Positions 35,068-48,279 are shown, numbered from the stretch's first letter. The stretch: DNA of 64,000 bases from Pseudozobellia thermophila (GCF_900141855.1 NZ_FQYU01000008.1:62001-126000); one strand, 5' to 3'. Notes: generated from the letters alone by a model not told the origin. Translations and numbers: made by a program.

Positions 35068-35436
35068 ATGTTACAGCAAGAATCAAGGTTAAAGGTAGCT
35101 GATAATACTGGTGCAAAAGAGGTTTTGACCATCCGGGTTTTGGGTGGTACCAAACGTAGATATGCATCTATTGGCGATAAGATCGTCGTTACCGTTAAAG
35201 AGGCTACGCCGAATGGTGGTATAAAAAAGGGAGCTGTTTCTACGGCCGTAGTGGTACGCACCAAAAAAGAAGTTAGAAGACCTGACGGCTCATACATACG
35301 TTTTGATGATAATGCGTGCGTGTTGTTGAATCCAACCGGTGAAATGAGGGGTACCCGTGTTTTCGGTCCCGTTGCCCGCGAACTTCGCGACAAGCAGTTT
35401 ATGAAAATTGTTTCATTGGCCCCTGAGGTACTTTAA
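35068..35436 (+). CDS. rplN: 50S ribosomal protein L14
   Basis: A 122-residue L14, full length, with the signature [19 protein letters not shown] and [28 protein letters not shown]. It lies at the subunit interface and contacts L19 and 16S rRNA. First gene of the spc segment in the usual naming. Confidence 0.98.
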   Translation: MLQQESRLKVADNTGAKEVLTIRVLGGTKRRYASIGDKIVVTVKEATPNGGIKKGAVSTAVVVRTKKEVRRPDGSYIRFDDNACVLLNPTGEMRGTRVFGPVARELRDKQFMKIVSLAPEVL

Positions 35437-35447
35437 TATAGTAGAGC

Positions 35448-35762
35448 ATGAAAAAGTTGAAAATAAAAACAGGAGATACGGTTCGAATTATTGCCGGAGA
35501 CCATAAAGGTACCGAAGGCAAGGTTGTGTCCGTAGACCGCGAAAAGAACAAGGCGATCGTTGAGGGGGCCAATATGGTTTCCAAGCATGAGAAGCCCAGT
35601 GCGCAAAACCCTCAAGGTGGTATTGTTAAGAAAGAAGCTCCTATCCATATTTCGAACCTTTCGCTCATCGACCCAAAATCGGGCGAGGCGACCAGGGTCG
35701 GTTATGAAGTTAGGGACGGAAAGAAAGTAAGGTTTTCCAAGAAATCCAATGAAGTAATATAG
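35448..35762 (+). CDS. rplX: 50S ribosomal protein L24
   Basis: A 104-residue L24 with a KOW motif ([26 protein letters not shown]) and the loop segment [24 protein letters not shown]. Assembly initiator protein at the tunnel exit side. rplE follows after 2 bp. Confidence 0.97.
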   Translation: MKKLKIKTGDTVRIIAGDHKGTEGKVVSVDREKNKAIVEGANMVSKHEKPSAQNPQGGIVKKEAPIHISNLSLIDPKSGEATRVGYEVRDGKKVRFSKKSNEVI

Positions 35763-35764
35763 TT

Positions 35765-36316
35765 ATGGCTTACGTTTCAAGGTTAAAGAAAGAATATAAA
35801 GAGCGGGTTATCAAAGCTCTTCAAGACGAGTTCGGTTATAAGAACGTCATGGAGGTTCCTAAGCTTCAGAAAATTGTGGTCAGCAGGGGTGTCGGTGCCG
35901 CTGTTGCCGATAAGAAACTGATCGACCACGCGGTCGAGGAGCTCACCAGCATCACAGGCCAAAGGGCCGTGCCAACGGTCTCCAAAAAAGACGTTGCCGC
36001 CTTTAAACTGCGTAAGGGCATGCCTATCGGCGCCAAAGTTACGTTAAGGGGCGAGCGCATGTACGAATTCTTGGATCGCTTGATTACATCGGCATTGCCA
36101 CGTGTACGTGATTTTCAGGGAATCCGCGCCACCGGCTTCGACGGACGGGGAAACTATAGCTTGGGCATTACCGAGCAGATTATTTTTCCTGAAATCAATA
36201 TCGATAAGATCAACAGGATCAATGGTATGGATATTACCTTTGTGACAACGGCCCAGACCGATAAGGAGGCAAAGTCGCTATTAACTGAATTAGGATTACC
36301 ATTTAAAAAGAACTAG
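35765..36316 (+). CDS. rplE: 50S ribosomal protein L5
   Basis: A 183-residue L5 ([66 protein letters not shown]). It binds 5S rRNA and the P-site tRNA elbow in the central protuberance. The rpsN gene starts 1 bp after its stop. Confidence 0.98.
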   Translation: MAYVSRLKKEYKERVIKALQDEFGYKNVMEVPKLQKIVVSRGVGAAVADKKLIDHAVEELTSITGQRAVPTVSKKDVAAFKLRKGMPIGAKVTLRGERMYEFLDRLITSALPRVRDFQGIRATGFDGRGNYSLGITEQIIFPEINIDKINRINGMDITFVTTAQTDKEAKSLLTELGLPFKKN

Positions 36317-36317
36317 A

Positions 36318-36587
36318 ATGGCTAAAGAATCAATGAAGGCCCGTGAGCGAAAAAGGGCGAAGACAGTAGAGAAATATGCCGCAAAGAGAAAGGCTTTGAA
36401 AGAGGCCGGTGATTACGAGGCTTTGCAGAAATTGCCGCGTAACGCCTCTCCGGTGCGTATGCACAACCGCTGTAAATTGACCGGTAGGCCAAAGGGTTAT
36501 ATGAGAACTTTTGGTATTTCTAGGGTAATGTTCAGGGAAATGGCAAACAAAGGCTTGATCCCAGGGGTTAAAAAAGCAAGCTGGTAA
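36318..36587 (+). CDS. rpsN: 30S ribosomal protein S14 (zinc-free form)
   Basis: An 89-residue S14 of the longer zinc-independent type: no CxxC pairs, and the conserved C-terminus is [21 protein letters not shown]...[25 protein letters not shown]. It binds the 30S head near S19. A 63-bp gap separates it from rpsH, without clear structure. Confidence 0.97.
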   Translation: MAKESMKARERKRAKTVEKYAAKRKALKEAGDYEALQKLPRNASPVRMHNRCKLTGRPKGYMRTFGISRVMFREMANKGLIPGVKKASW

Positions 36588-36650
36588 TAATAAGTTTAAC
36601 TGGTTCCAGGTTCGTTCAAACAACGAAAACCGTTACCGAATTATATAAAG

Positions 36651-37049
36651 ATGGTCACAGATACTATTGCAGATTATCTAACTAGGGTTAGAAACGCCAG
36701 CAGGGCTGGTCACAGGGTGGTAGAGATACCTGCCTCCAAAGTAAAGAAGGAAATAACCAAAATATTGTTCGATCAGGGCTATATTTTGAGCTACAAGTTT
36801 GTAGAGGACAAGACTCAAGGAACGATAAAAATCGCCTTGAAATACGATAAGGCCACCAAGGAGCCTGTCATCAAAAAGATCCAAAGGGTGAGTAAGCCCG
36901 GTTTGCGTAAGTATGCCGGTGTCGAGAACTTGCCAAGGGTGTTGAACGGACTTGGAATAGCGATCGTATCCACATCCCACGGGGTAATGACCAGCAAGCA
37001 GGCCAAGAACGAGAATGTAGGTGGTGAAGTGCTTTGCTACGTATATTAA
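36651..37049 (+). CDS. rpsH: 30S ribosomal protein S8
   Basis: A 132-residue S8 (TDTIADYLTRVRNASRAGH; C-terminal GIAIVSTSHGVMTSKQAKNENVGGEVLCYVY). It binds helix 21 of 16S rRNA, and in E. coli is the autogenous repressor of the spc operon. Placed 21 bp before rplF. Confidence 0.98.
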   Translation: MVTDTIADYLTRVRNASRAGHRVVEIPASKVKKEITKILFDQGYILSYKFVEDKTQGTIKIALKYDKATKEPVIKKIQRVSKPGLRKYAGVENLPRVLNGLGIAIVSTSHGVMTSKQAKNENVGGEVLCYVY

Positions 37050-37070
37050 TCAGGAATAAAGTTTTAAGAA

Positions 37071-37613
37071 ATGTCAAGAATAGGTAATAATCCGGTAGCG
37101 ATTCCCGAGGGAGTGACCGTAGATATAAAGGATAACGAGATTGTTGTAAAAGGCAAGCTTGGAGAGTTGACCCAGGAGTATTCGGCTGTCGAGGTAAAGG
37201 TTGAAGGAAACGAGGTTTTTGTAACACGACCCTCCGATTCCAAGGAACACAAGGCCAAACATGGTCTGTACCGTTCCTTGATCGAAAACATGATCGAGGG
37301 AGTTTCCAAGGGTTGGACCAAGGAGCTAGAGTTGGTAGGGGTAGGTTACCGTGCCAGCAACCAGGGCCAAAAATTGGATCTGGCCTTAGGGTTTTCACAC
37401 AATATTGTCTTTGAATTGGCTCCCGAGGTCAAAGTGGAGACTTCTTCCGAAAAAGGTAAGAACCCTATTGTAAAATTGACATCCCACGACAAGCAATTGG
37501 TCGGCCAGATCGCTGCCAAAATACGTTCTTTCCGTAAGCCTGAGCCTTACAAAGGAAAAGGTGTCAAGTTTGTAGGGGAACAATTGCGAAGAAAAGCAGG
37601 TAAATCAGCTTAA
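37071..37613 (+). CDS. rplF: 50S ribosomal protein L6
   Basis: A 180-residue L6 with two alpha/beta repeats (SRIGNNPVAIPEGVTVDIKD; LELVGVGYRASNQGQKLDLALGFSH; RSFRKPEPYKGKGVKFVGEQLRRKAGKSA). It lies near the factor-binding site of the 50S. Complete and ordinary. Confidence 0.98.
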   Translation: MSRIGNNPVAIPEGVTVDIKDNEIVVKGKLGELTQEYSAVEVKVEGNEVFVTRPSDSKEHKAKHGLYRSLIENMIEGVSKGWTKELELVGVGYRASNQGQKLDLALGFSHNIVFELAPEVKVETSSEKGKNPIVKLTSHDKQLVGQIAAKIRSFRKPEPYKGKGVKFVGEQLRRKAGKSA

Positions 37614-37622
37614 TAGTATATC

Positions 37623-37979
37623 ATGGCATTATCAAAGAGCGAAAGAAAACAGAGAATACGCAGAAGGATTAGAAAGGTTTCCTCAGGTACTCCCGAGAGA
37701 CCGAGATTGTCTGTGTTTAGAAGCAACAGTGCAATTTATGCACAGGTTATAGACGATACGGAAGGGAAAACCCTTGTATCCGTTTCGTCGAGGGACAAAG
37801 ACTTTGCCCAAGTAAAGGGCACGAAGAAAGAAGTGGCTGCTATCGTTGGAAAGGCGGTTGCCGAGAAATGTAAGGAAGCCGGTATTGATAAGGTGGCCTT
37901 CGATCGCGGTGGTAACCTGTATCACGGTAGGGTTAAAGCATTGGCCGAAGGGGCTCGTGAAGGAGGACTTAATTTTTAA
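37623..37979 (+). CDS. rplR: 50S ribosomal protein L18
   Basis: A 118-residue L18 ([62 protein letters not shown]). It binds 5S rRNA. 9 bp after rplF and 8 bp before rpsE. Confidence 0.98.
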   Translation: MALSKSERKQRIRRRIRKVSSGTPERPRLSVFRSNSAIYAQVIDDTEGKTLVSVSSRDKDFAQVKGTKKEVAAIVGKAVAEKCKEAGIDKVAFDRGGNLYHGRVKALAEGAREGGLNF

Positions 37980-37987
37980 ATAATACT

Positions 37988-38512
37988 ATGTACCAGAAAT
38001 ACAAGAACGTAGAGACTGTTAAACCTGGCGGTTTAGATTTAAAGGATAGATTGGTAGGTATACAGCGAGTTACCAAAGTGACCAAAGGTGGTAGGGCCTT
38101 CGGCTTTTCGGCCATAGTTGTTGTTGGAGACGAGAACGGTGTTGTCGGAAGCGGTTTGGGTAAATCAAAGGAAGTTGCAACGGCAATAGCCAAGGCAATT
38201 GAAGATGCCAAGAAAAACCTGATTCGCATACCTTTGAACAAAGGTACCGTGCCCCACGAGCAGAAAGGTAAATACGGTGGTGCAAGGGTATATATTCAGC
38301 CAGCCTCACACGGTACCGGGGTAATCGCCGGTGGTGCTGTCCGCGCGGTATTGGAATCGGTAGGTGTGCAGGACGTACTTTCCAAATCACAGGGGTCTTC
38401 CAACCCGCACAACGTGGTAAAGGCTACTTTCGATGCGCTTTTGCAGCTTAGGGATGCCGGTACGATAGCAAAACAAAGAGGAGTTTCTTTAGAGAAGGTA
38501 TTTAAAGGATAA
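37988..38512 (+). CDS. rpsE: 30S ribosomal protein S5
   Basis: A 174-residue S5 with the double-stranded-RNA-binding-like N-terminal domain ([38 protein letters not shown]) and the C-terminal domain ([26 protein letters not shown]). It acts in decoding accuracy with S4. Standard location before rpmD. Confidence 0.98.
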   Translation: MYQKYKNVETVKPGGLDLKDRLVGIQRVTKVTKGGRAFGFSAIVVVGDENGVVGSGLGKSKEVATAIAKAIEDAKKNLIRIPLNKGTVPHEQKGKYGGARVYIQPASHGTGVIAGGAVRAVLESVGVQDVLSKSQGSSNPHNVVKATFDALLQLRDAGTIAKQRGVSLEKVFKG

Positions 38513-38524
38513 GCGAAAATTATT

Positions 38525-38707
38525 ATGGCTAAGAAAATACAGGTAAAGCAGCTGAAGAGCAGTATCAAGAGACCACAGAACCAAAAGCGCACCTTAAAGG
38601 CTTTGGGTCTGAAAAAAATCGGTCAGGTGGTCGAACATGACGCGACCCCGAACATACTTGGTATGATAGATAAAGTTAAACATTTGGTTTCCACTCAGGA
38701 AGCTTAA
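38525..38707 (+). CDS. rpmD: 50S ribosomal protein L30
   Basis: A 60-residue L30 ([32 protein letters not shown], then [17 protein letters not shown]). Small peripheral 50S protein. Its presence shows the complete bacterial spc order is kept. Confidence 0.97.
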   Translation: MAKKIQVKQLKSSIKRPQNQKRTLKALGLKKIGQVVEHDATPNILGMIDKVKHLVSTQEA

Positions 38708-38721
38708 TATATACGATAGTG

Positions 38722-39174
38722 ATGAATTTAAGCAATCTTAAGCCGGCAGCGGGTTCAGTAAACAGGGCAGGAAAAAGAGTTGGTAGAGGTCAAGGTTCCG
38801 GTAAAGGCGGAACGGCGACACGTGGCCATAAAGGTGCTAAGTCTCGATCCGGATATTCCAAGAAAATCGGTTTTGAAGGGGGTCAGATGCCACTTCAACG
38901 TCGAGTGCCCAAGTTCGGTTTTACAAACATCAACCGGGTAGAATACAAGGGTATAAACCTGGATAAGTTGCAGGAACTTGTCGATAAAAAAGTCGTTAAG
39001 GATACTGTAACCGTCGATACGCTTGTTGAAAACGGCTTGGCCAAAAGAAAGGATTTAATAAAAATATTGGGCGGTGGGGAACTTAAGGCTTCCCTTAAAG
39101 TTTCCGTGCATAAATTTACGGCGAGTGCCAAAGCGGCGATCGAAGCTGCTGGTGGAGAGGCAATAAATTTATAA
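38722..39174 (+). CDS. rplO: 50S ribosomal protein L15
   Basis: A 150-residue L15 with the glycine-rich RNA-binding N-terminus (LKPAAGSVNRAGKRVGRGQGSGKGGTATRGHKG) and the C-terminal domain ending in AAGGEAINL. The ATG at 38722 is taken as start; the GTG directly before it at 38719 is an unlikely alternative. It precedes secY by 12 bp. Confidence 0.97.
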   Translation: MNLSNLKPAAGSVNRAGKRVGRGQGSGKGGTATRGHKGAKSRSGYSKKIGFEGGQMPLQRRVPKFGFTNINRVEYKGINLDKLQELVDKKVVKDTVTVDTLVENGLAKRKDLIKILGGGELKASLKVSVHKFTASAKAAIEAAGGEAINL

Positions 39175-39186
39175 GCATACCCGACT

Positions 39187-40530
39187 ATGAAGAAATTTTT
39201 CGAGACCATATCCAACATTTGGAAGATTGAGGAACTGAGGAACCGTATTGTGCTGACCCTCGGGTTGCTGCTGGTTTACCGTTTCGGTTGCCAAATCGTT
39301 CTTCCGGGTATCGATTCGACACAGTTGGCGGCATTGGCCTCAGGTACCGACCAAGGTATCTTTGGTTTGTTGAACGCCTTTACCGGAGGTGCATTTGCCA
39401 ACGCGTCGATATTCGCATTGGGTATTATGCCTTATATCTCTGCCTCCATTGTGGTGCAATTGATGAGTATAGCCATTCCCTATCTGCAGAAACTCGATAA
39501 GGAAGGCGAAAGCGGTAGAAAGACCAAGAACCAGATTACGCGTTGGTTGACCATCGGTATTTGTGTGGTACAGGCTCCGGCTTATTTGTACGGGCTTGAG
39601 GCCTTCGGGGTACAAGACAGTGCCTTTTTGTTGGGCAAAGGTCTTGATTTTATGATTCCCGCTGTATTGATCCTGGTTACCGGATGTGTATTTGCAATGT
39701 GGTTGGGGGAAAAGATTACCGATAAGGGAATCGGTAACGGTATTTCCCTTTTGATCATGATCGGGATCATTGCGACCATGCCCCAATCCTTTGTGCAGGA
39801 ATTTTATTCGCGCACAACCAACAACACCGGGGGCTTGATGTTCATGTTGATCGAGGTTATCCTTTGGTTCCTGGTTATCTTGGCCAGTGTACTATTGGTA
39901 ATGGCTACACGTCAGATACCGGTCCAGTATGCGAGAAGGACGGCTTCGGGCGGCTACGAGAAAAACATTATGGGTTCCCGTCAGTACATTCCCCTAAAGT
40001 TGAACGCCTCGGGGGTTATGCCCATCATCTTTGCCCAAGCGATTATGTTTGCGCCCAGTTTGATCGGTAAGACCTTTAACAATACGGCTGCGGGACAATG
40101 GATGGAAGTCCAGTTTCAAGACATCTTCGGATGGGCCTACAACTTGTTGTTCGCCATATTGATTATCATATTTACGTATTTCTATACGGCCATTACGGTG
40201 CCTACCAATAAGATGGCGGACGATTTGAAGCGTAGCGGGGGCTTTATACCAGGTATCCGTCCTGGAAAAGAAACCGGTGATTTTTTGGATAAGATAATGT
40301 CTTTGATAACTTTGCCGGGTTCGGTATTTTTGGCCGTCTTGGCGGTATTGCCGGCCATTGTGGTCAAACTTTTGGATATTCAGGCCAACTGGGCCCTGTT
40401 TTACGGCGGTACCTCGCTATTGATCATGGTAGGGGTGGCCATAGACACCGTTCAACAGGTAAACGCCTATTTGTTGAACAGACATTACGACGGTTTGATG
40501 AAGACCGGTAAAAATAGAAAAGTAGCATAA
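39187..40530 (+). CDS. secY: Protein translocase subunit SecY
   Basis: A 447-residue polytopic inner-membrane protein with about ten transmembrane helices. Typical segments are visible: [18 protein letters not shown]-equivalent [27 protein letters not shown], the plug and pore helices, and the cytoplasmic loop [19 protein letters not shown] that contacts the ribosome and SecA. It is the channel of the Sec translocon with SecE and SecG. It is followed directly (2 bp) by infA, without the adk and map genes found here in some phyla. Confidence 0.97.
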   Translation: MKKFFETISNIWKIEELRNRIVLTLGLLLVYRFGCQIVLPGIDSTQLAALASGTDQGIFGLLNAFTGGAFANASIFALGIMPYISASIVVQLMSIAIPYLQKLDKEGESGRKTKNQITRWLTIGICVVQAPAYLYGLEAFGVQDSAFLLGKGLDFMIPAVLILVTGCVFAMWLGEKITDKGIGNGISLLIMIGIIATMPQSFVQEFYSRTTNNTGGLMFMLIEVILWFLVILASVLLVMATRQIPVQYARRTASGGYEKNIMGSRQYIPLKLNASGVMPIIFAQAIMFAPSLIGKTFNNTAAGQWMEVQFQDIFGWAYNLLFAILIIIFTYFYTAITVPTNKMADDLKRSGGFIPGIRPGKETGDFLDKIMSLITLPGSVFLAVLAVLPAIVVKLLDIQANWALFYGGTSLLIMVGVAIDTVQQVNAYLLNRHYDGLMKTGKNRKVA

Positions 40531-40532
40531 GT

Positions 40533-40748
40533 ATGGCTAAACAAGCAGCAATAGAACAAGATGGATCTATAATCGAGGCATTGTCGAACGCAATGTTTCG
40601 CGTAGAACTTGAAAATGGGCACGTAGTTACGGCACATATTTCCGGTAAGATGCGTATGCATTATATCAAATTGCTTCCTGGAGACAAGGTCAAACTGGAA
40701 ATGAGTCCCTATGACCTGTCCAAAGCTAGAATCACCTATAGATATTAA
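40533..40748 (+). CDS. infA: Translation initiation factor IF-1
   Basis: A 71-residue OB-fold protein ([70 protein letters not shown]). It binds the 30S A site during initiation together with IF-2 and IF-3. Complete; 20 bp before rpmJ. Confidence 0.97.
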   Translation: MAKQAAIEQDGSIIEALSNAMFRVELENGHVVTAHISGKMRMHYIKLLPGDKVKLEMSPYDLSKARITYRY

Positions 40749-40768
40749 TAGAAGAGAAAGATCGCGAG

Positions 40769-40885
40769 ATGAAAGTTAGAGCATCAGTTAAGAAAAGAAG
40801 TGCCGACTGCAAGATAGTGCGCAGAAAGGGCAGGTTGTACGTAATCAACAAAAAGAATCCTAGATTTAAACAAAGACAAGGATAA
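40769..40885 (+). CDS. rpmJ: 50S ribosomal protein L36, zinc-ligand-poor form
   Basis: A 38-residue protein starting [20 protein letters not shown] and ending NPRFKQRQG. The zinc-binding type has four ligands (C-x2-C...C-x4-H). Here the first position is Ser, only Cys14 remains, and the last ligand is Phe, so it is the zinc-independent form. It binds 23S rRNA helices near the factor site. It begins 20 bp after infA and ends 2 bp before rpsM. Confidence 0.96.
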   Translation: MKVRASVKKRSADCKIVRRKGRLYVINKKNPRFKQRQG

Positions 40886-40887
40886 TT

Positions 40888-41262
40888 ATGGCAAGAATTG
40901 CAGGTATAGACATACCAAAACAAAAAAGAGGTGTTATTGCCTTGACCTACATTTTCGGTATCGGGAGAAGTAGGGCCAAAGAGATTTTGGAGAAGGCCAA
41001 TGTTAGCGAAGACACTAAGGTATCTGATTGGAACGATGATGAAATCGGCCGTATAAGGGAAGCTGTTTCCGCTTATACCATTGAGGGTGAATTGCGTTCG
41101 GAAACCCAATTGAACATTAAACGTTTGATGGATATTGGCTGTTACCGTGGCATTCGTCATAGATCCGGTCTTCCACTGCGCGGGCAGCGTACGAAAAACA
41201 ATTCTAGGACTAGAAAAGGAAAAAGAAAAACGGTCGCCAACAAGAAAAAGGCAACTAAATAA
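40888..41262 (+). CDS. rpsM: 30S ribosomal protein S13
   Basis: A 124-residue S13 ([33 protein letters not shown]; then [37 protein letters not shown]). It contacts P-site tRNA and bridges to the 50S. First gene of the alpha segment. Confidence 0.98.
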   Translation: MARIAGIDIPKQKRGVIALTYIFGIGRSRAKEILEKANVSEDTKVSDWNDDEIGRIREAVSAYTIEGELRSETQLNIKRLMDIGCYRGIRHRSGLPLRGQRTKNNSRTRKGKRKTVANKKKATK

Positions 41263-41274
41263 TAGTAGGTTATT

Positions 41275-41679
41275 ATGGCAAAGTCAACTTCAAAGGCAGG
41301 TGCAAAAGCGGCAAAGAAACGTAAAGTTATCGTTGACTCGGTGGGTGAGGCCCACGTTACTGCATCTTTCAACAATATCATTATTTCCCTTACCAATAAG
41401 AAAGGAGACGTTATTTCTTGGTCTTCGGCAGGGAAGATGGGTTTTAGGGGTTCTAAAAAGAACACTCCCTATGCAGCTCAAGTAGCTGCCGAGGAGTGTG
41501 CTAAAACTGCACACGAGGCCGGTCTTAGAAAAGTGAAGGTCTATGTAAAAGGACCTGGTAACGGTAGGGAATCTGCCATAAGGGCCGTGCACAACTCGGG
41601 TATCGAGGTAACCGAGATCATCGATGTTACGCCAATGCCGCACAACGGTTGTAGGCCTCCGAAACGAAGAAGAGTATAA
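41275..41679 (+). CDS. rpsK: 30S ribosomal protein S11
   Basis: A 134-residue S11 ([47 protein letters not shown]-terminal [18 protein letters not shown]). It lines the mRNA path at the platform. A 91-bp gap precedes rpsD, the second-largest gap of the cluster. Confidence 0.98.
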   Translation: MAKSTSKAGAKAAKKRKVIVDSVGEAHVTASFNNIIISLTNKKGDVISWSSAGKMGFRGSKKNTPYAAQVAAEECAKTAHEAGLRKVKVYVKGPGNGRESAIRAVHNSGIEVTEIIDVTPMPHNGCRPPKRRRV

Positions 41680-41770
41680 TTTTATTCACTATAAATTTCA
41701 CGGGAAATGTAGTTAACGATTATCGAAGGATAAGCCTTAATTCATAATCACATTTCCAAATCATTAGAAA

Positions 41771-42376
41771 ATGGCAAGATACACAGGACCTAAAAGTAAG
41801 ATCGCCCGTAAGTTCGGCGAAGCTATCTTCGGAGACGACAAGTCTTTCGAGAAAAAGAATTACCCTCCGGGACAACACGGTAACAACAGGCGACGAGGAA
41901 AAAAATCGGAGTACGCCGTGCAGTTGATGGAAAAGCAAAAAGCGAAATATACCTACGGTATTTTAGAAAAGCAGTTTAGAAACATATTCGCCAATGCCAA
42001 GAGAAAGGAAGGCGTAACCGGTGAAATATTGCTTCAATTGTGCGAGTGTCGTTTAGACAATGTGGTGTACCGTATGGGTATCGCCCCTTCGCGAAGAGGA
42101 GCAAGGCAATTGGTTTCGCACAGGCACATTACCGTAAATGGCGAGTTGGTCAATATTCCTTCATACACCTTAAAGGCAGGAGATGTTGTAGGTGTTCGTG
42201 AGAAATCAAAATCACTTCAGGTGATAAAGGATTCTCTTGATGCCAATAGTAATGTTTATGAGTGGATTACCTGGAACGCTGAAAAGAAGGAAGGAACTTT
42301 TGTTTCCGTACCCGAAAGACTGCAGATTCCAGAGAATATCAAAGAACAATTAATTGTTGAGCTTTACTCTAAATAA
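41771..42376 (+). CDS. rpsD: 30S ribosomal protein S4
   Basis: A 201-residue S4 ([29 protein letters not shown]-type segment [32 protein letters not shown] is the S4 RNA-binding domain). No zinc cysteines at the N-terminus. It is a primary 16S-binding assembly protein; in E. coli it represses the alpha operon. Confidence 0.97.
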   Translation: MARYTGPKSKIARKFGEAIFGDDKSFEKKNYPPGQHGNNRRRGKKSEYAVQLMEKQKAKYTYGILEKQFRNIFANAKRKEGVTGEILLQLCECRLDNVVYRMGIAPSRRGARQLVSHRHITVNGELVNIPSYTLKAGDVVGVREKSKSLQVIKDSLDANSNVYEWITWNAEKKEGTFVSVPERLQIPENIKEQLIVELYSK

Positions 42377-42394
42377 CATAGAACACTAATTCAT

Positions 42395-43387
42395 ATGGCA
42401 TTATTTAATTTTCAGAAACCCGATAAAGTAATAATGATCGATTCTTCGGATTTCGAAGGAAAGTTCGAATTCCGTCCTTTGGAACCCGGTTATGGATTAA
42501 CTGTTGGGAACGCATTAAGAAGAGTATTGCTTTCTTCTTTGGAAGGTCATGCGATTACCTCCGTCAGAATTGACGGGGTAGAGCACGAGTTCTCTGTTAT
42601 TTCGGGTGTGGTTGAAGATGTTACCGAAATCATATTGAACCTGAAGCAGGTACGCTTTAAAAAGCAGATCGAAGATTCAGAGGCCGAAGTGGTCTCTATC
42701 TCCGTTAGCGGCAAGGAGCAATTGACCGCCGGTGATTTCCAAAAGTTCATTTCAGGTTACCAGGTCTTGAATCCCGATTTGGTTATCTGCAATATGGATC
42801 CCAAGGTAAGCATCAATATGGAGATCGTTATCGATAAAGGTCGTGGTTACGTTCCTGCCGAGGAGAATAAAAAATCGAACGCGGCATTGGGAAGCATAGC
42901 CATCGACTCGATCTTTACACCGATAAAGAACGTAAAATACAGCATCGAGAACTTTCGTGTAGAGCAAAAGACCGATTACGAAAAATTGGTGTTCGAGATC
43001 GTTACCGACGGGTCTATCCATCCTAAGGATGCCTTGACAGAGGGGGCCAAGGTGTTGATCCACCACTTTATGTTGTTCTCCGATGAGCGTATTACGCTAG
43101 AGGCCGATGAAATCGCCCAAACGGAAACTTACGACGAAGAGTCTTTGCACATGCGTCAGCTCTTGAAGACCAAATTGGTAGATATGGATCTTTCGGTCCG
43201 TGCCCTGAACTGTTTGAAAGCGGCCGAGGTCGATACCTTGGGCGACTTGGTTTCCTTCAATAAGAACGACTTGATGAAGTTCAGGAACTTCGGTAAAAAA
43301 TCACTGACCGAACTCGAAGAGTTGGTCATCAACAAAGGTCTTAGCTTTGGAATGGACCTTTCAAAATACAAATTAGATAAAGATTAA
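42395..43387 (+). CDS. rpoA: DNA-directed RNA polymerase subunit alpha
   Basis: A 330-residue alpha subunit. The N-terminal dimerisation domain ([31 protein letters not shown]) binds beta and beta', and the C-terminal domain with helix-hairpin-helix ([47 protein letters not shown]) contacts DNA and activators. Normal length. It follows rpsD by 18 bp. Confidence 0.98.
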   Translation: MALFNFQKPDKVIMIDSSDFEGKFEFRPLEPGYGLTVGNALRRVLLSSLEGHAITSVRIDGVEHEFSVISGVVEDVTEIILNLKQVRFKKQIEDSEAEVVSISVSGKEQLTAGDFQKFISGYQVLNPDLVICNMDPKVSINMEIVIDKGRGYVPAEENKKSNAALGSIAIDSIFTPIKNVKYSIENFRVEQKTDYEKLVFEIVTDGSIHPKDALTEGAKVLIHHFMLFSDERITLEADEIAQTETYDEESLHMRQLLKTKLVDMDLSVRALNCLKAAEVDTLGDLVSFNKNDLMKFRNFGKKSLTELEELVINKGLSFGMDLSKYKLDKD

Positions 43388-43448
43388 CCGCTATTTCTTA
43401 CAGGTTAGGGATACACCCTCAGTTGGAGAAATACAATAGAACGAAAAG

Positions 43449-43991
43449 ATGAGACACGGTAAAAAGGTCAATCATTTAGGGAGAAAAACGGCGCATAGAA
43501 AGGCGATGTTGGCCAATATGGCCTGCTCCTTGATCGAGCACAAGAGAATCAATACTACGGTTGCAAAGGCCAAGGCGCTTAAGCAGTTTGTAGAGCCTTT
43601 GATTACAAAGGCAAAGGCGGAAAACAACATCACGGCCGAAAAAGGTACGCACAATCGTCGTATCGTATTCAAGAACCTCCGCGATAAATATGCGGTAACC
43701 GAACTGTTCGGTGCCGTGGCCGAAAAGGTAGGTGACCGTCCAGGAGGGTACACCCGAATTATCAAATTGGGCAACCGATTGGGTGATAACGCCGATATGG
43801 CAATGATAGAGTTGGTTGATTTTAACGAACTTTACAATGCCGGTAAGCCTAAAAAGAAAACGACCCGACGAAGCAGAAGGGGAGGCGGCAAAAAAGAAGA
43901 GGAGAAAACAGAGGTGCCTGCAGTAGCCCCGACCGAAAAAGCGGAGGCCCAGACCGATGTTGAAAATGTAACGGACGATTCAGAGGAATAA
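43449..43991 (+). CDS. rplQ: 50S ribosomal protein L17 with C-terminal extension
   Basis: The first 130 residues are ordinary L17 ([33 protein letters not shown]). A C-terminal tail of about 50 residues follows, first basic ([17 protein letters not shown]) then very acidic and low-complexity (ending NVTDDSEE). E. coli L17 has 127 residues, so the protein is longer than the classical form; similar tails occur in Bacteroidota. Last gene of the cluster, directly before the terminator. Confidence 0.96.
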   Translation: MRHGKKVNHLGRKTAHRKAMLANMACSLIEHKRINTTVAKAKALKQFVEPLITKAKAENNITAEKGTHNRRIVFKNLRDKYAVTELFGAVAEKVGDRPGGYTRIIKLGNRLGDNADMAMIELVDFNELYNAGKPKKKTTRRSRRGGGKKEEEKTEVPAVAPTEKAEAQTDVENVTDDSEE

Positions 43992-44016
43992 GATGTTCAT
44001 AACTCCTAAAAACTTG

Positions 44017-44049
44017 AAAAGGATAAACTTAATAGTTTATCCTTTTTTT
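44017..44049 (+). terminator. Intrinsic terminator of the ribosomal supercluster
   Basis: Perfect stem AAAAGGATAAACT/AGTTTATCCTTTT with a TAAT loop, running into a T-tract. It lies 25 bp after the rplQ stop codon. Confidence 0.9.
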
Positions 44050-44054
44050 ATGTT

Positions 44055-44062
44055 TAATTTTG
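44055..44062 (+). promoter_or_regulatory. Candidate -7 element of carA
   Basis: TAATTTTG matches TAnnTTTG and is 24 nt before the carA start. The -33 region is occupied by the upstream terminator and has no TTG at the right distance, so confidence is limited. Confidence 0.35.
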
Positions 44063-44086
44063 AAAAATTAAGAAAGAGCAAGACAA

Positions 44087-46619
<2,533 letters not shown>

Positions 46620-46641
46620 GTTTTTGCTATATAGACAAAAG

Positions 46642-46688
46642 AAAGCCCCTTCTCTCCAAAAATTGCTGGTGAGAAGGGCTTTTTTTTG
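46642..46688 (+). terminator. Intrinsic terminator of eno
   Basis: AAAGCCCCTTCTC and GAGAAGGGCTTT pair with one bulged base, followed by a T-run of eight. It lies about 22 bp after the enolase stop. Confidence 0.8.
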
Positions 46689-46743
46689 GTCTCTTCACAA
46701 AGTTTACTTACCTTTTTCCCATAACCGTTAACTTGGACGCCCG

Positions 46744-48279
46744 ATGAACAATTTTCTTTTTGTAGCTGCAGAAAACGACGCCATAGCCAATTGCAAGGCG
46801 GGTGGAATGGGTGACGTGGTTCGGGATGTTCCCCGCGAAATCGCCAGGCGCGGCGATAAGGTACATGTGGTGGTACCGGCCTATTCCCGATTGCACCACA
46901 ATGGAACGTTTCGTACAAAACTGAATTTTAGACTACGGGGCATCGATTATTCGGCCGAGCTTTATGTGGTGGCCCCAAAAAAGGAATTTGAAAACATCAT
47001 CCACTACGTGATCCATCATCCGGAAATTACGGAAGGAGGTATAGCCCATATTTATCACGACGACCCCACAGAGCCCTTTTTTAACGACTTTATAAAGTTT
47101 ATCGTTTTCAATACGGCGGTGGCCGAAGCGATCAAAATGGGGGCTTTCGGCGAATTGGACGTCGTTCATATGCACGATTGGCATTCAAGTGCCCTATTGT
47201 TTCTCAAACACTACCATCCAGACTATAAGGTGTTGAAAAAAATGCGCTATGTATACAGTATCCACAACTTGGCGATACAGGGTATACGTCCTTTTTATGA
47301 CAATTATGCCTCGGTCAACAATTGGTTTCCCGAGGTCGAATTGGACCACGGCGCCCTGAAAGATCCCAGGTATCACGATTGCATCAACCTGATGGCCGTG
47401 GGCATACGCTTGGCCGATGCCGTGCATACGGTGTCCAAGGCGTATAAGGAAGATGTTCTCCTGCCCAGTGCCCGGCCCGAGTTCGTCGGAGGGGAAAGCT
47501 TGGAGGGGGATCTGCAAAAGGCCAATAACGAAGGTCGGTTGTACGGTATCCTGAACGCATCGAACTACCAAAATATCCGGCAGGCCGAAAAGGGACTGTT
47601 GTACAGAAATACGGTAAAGGCCCTGTTCAGGTGGCTACAAGACGAGTCGAAAAAATACAAGGCCGATTTTTTGGCCCATACGGGCGAAAAGATCATGGAG
47701 TATGTTTCCAATAAGCCCAAATTTATCGTTTCGAGTGTGGCCCGGTTGACCGAACAAAAGTTCTATTTTTTTATGCGCTCGCCCGAGTCGTTCGAAAAAA
47801 TACTGCAAAGACTGCAACAGGTCGATGGTATTTTTATGCTCTTGGGTACGGGCGATCCCGATTACGAACAACTGTTTCGCGATATGAGCTACAAACACAA
47901 AAACTTCATCTTTACCAACGGACAATCGGAAGACCTTATCGATTCGATGTACTTGGAAACCGACCTTTATTTTATGCCCAGTCTTTTCGAGCCCTGCGGA
48001 ATAAGTCAAATGCTGGCCATGCGAAACGGCAACCCCTGTTTGGTACACCATACCGGAGGGCTTAAGGATACCGTTGAACATATGAAAACCGGTTTTGCGT
48101 TCGACGGCAAGACCTTTAGCGCCAAGCTGGCCGATATGGTAGCCAAGTTCGACGAGGCGTTGAACGTGTGGGAACACGACCGGCCCAAGTGGAATAGGAT
48201 AAGGGCCAACGCCAAGAAAATGCGATTTACCTGGGAAAAGTCCTTGGATGAGTACTACGAAAAACTCTACCTGTTGTAA
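46744..48279 (+). CDS. Glycogen/starch synthase-like glycosyltransferase (GT5, divergent)
   Basis: A 511-residue GT-B glycosyltransferase. The nucleotide-sugar motif KAGGMGDVVRDVP (18-30) corresponds to KxGGLGDV of glycogen synthase, HMHDWHSS and YSIHNLAIQG are typical of the N-terminal domain, and the C-terminal donor site SLFEPCGISQ...HHTGGLKDTVE is present. The central NGID-type motif of classical GlgA is replaced by LYGILNASNYQ, so donor or acceptor preference may differ. No branching enzyme or GlgC is nearby. Family firm, exact product (alpha-glucan) inferred. Confidence 0.85.
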   Translation: MNNFLFVAAENDAIANCKAGGMGDVVRDVPREIARRGDKVHVVVPAYSRLHHNGTFRTKLNFRLRGIDYSAELYVVAPKKEFENIIHYVIHHPEITEGGIAHIYHDDPTEPFFNDFIKFIVFNTAVAEAIKMGAFGELDVVHMHDWHSSALLFLKHYHPDYKVLKKMRYVYSIHNLAIQGIRPFYDNYASVNNWFPEVELDHGALKDPRYHDCINLMAVGIRLADAVHTVSKAYKEDVLLPSARPEFVGGESLEGDLQKANNEGRLYGILNASNYQNIRQAEKGLLYRNTVKALFRWLQDESKKYKADFLAHTGEKIMEYVSNKPKFIVSSVARLTEQKFYFFMRSPESFEKILQRLQQVDGIFMLLGTGDPDYEQLFRDMSYKHKNFIFTNGQSEDLIDSMYLETDLYFMPSLFEPCGISQMLAMRNGNPCLVHHTGGLKDTVEHMKTGFAFDGKTFSAKLADMVAKFDEALNVWEHDRPKWNRIRANAKKMRFTWEKSLDEYYEKLYLL

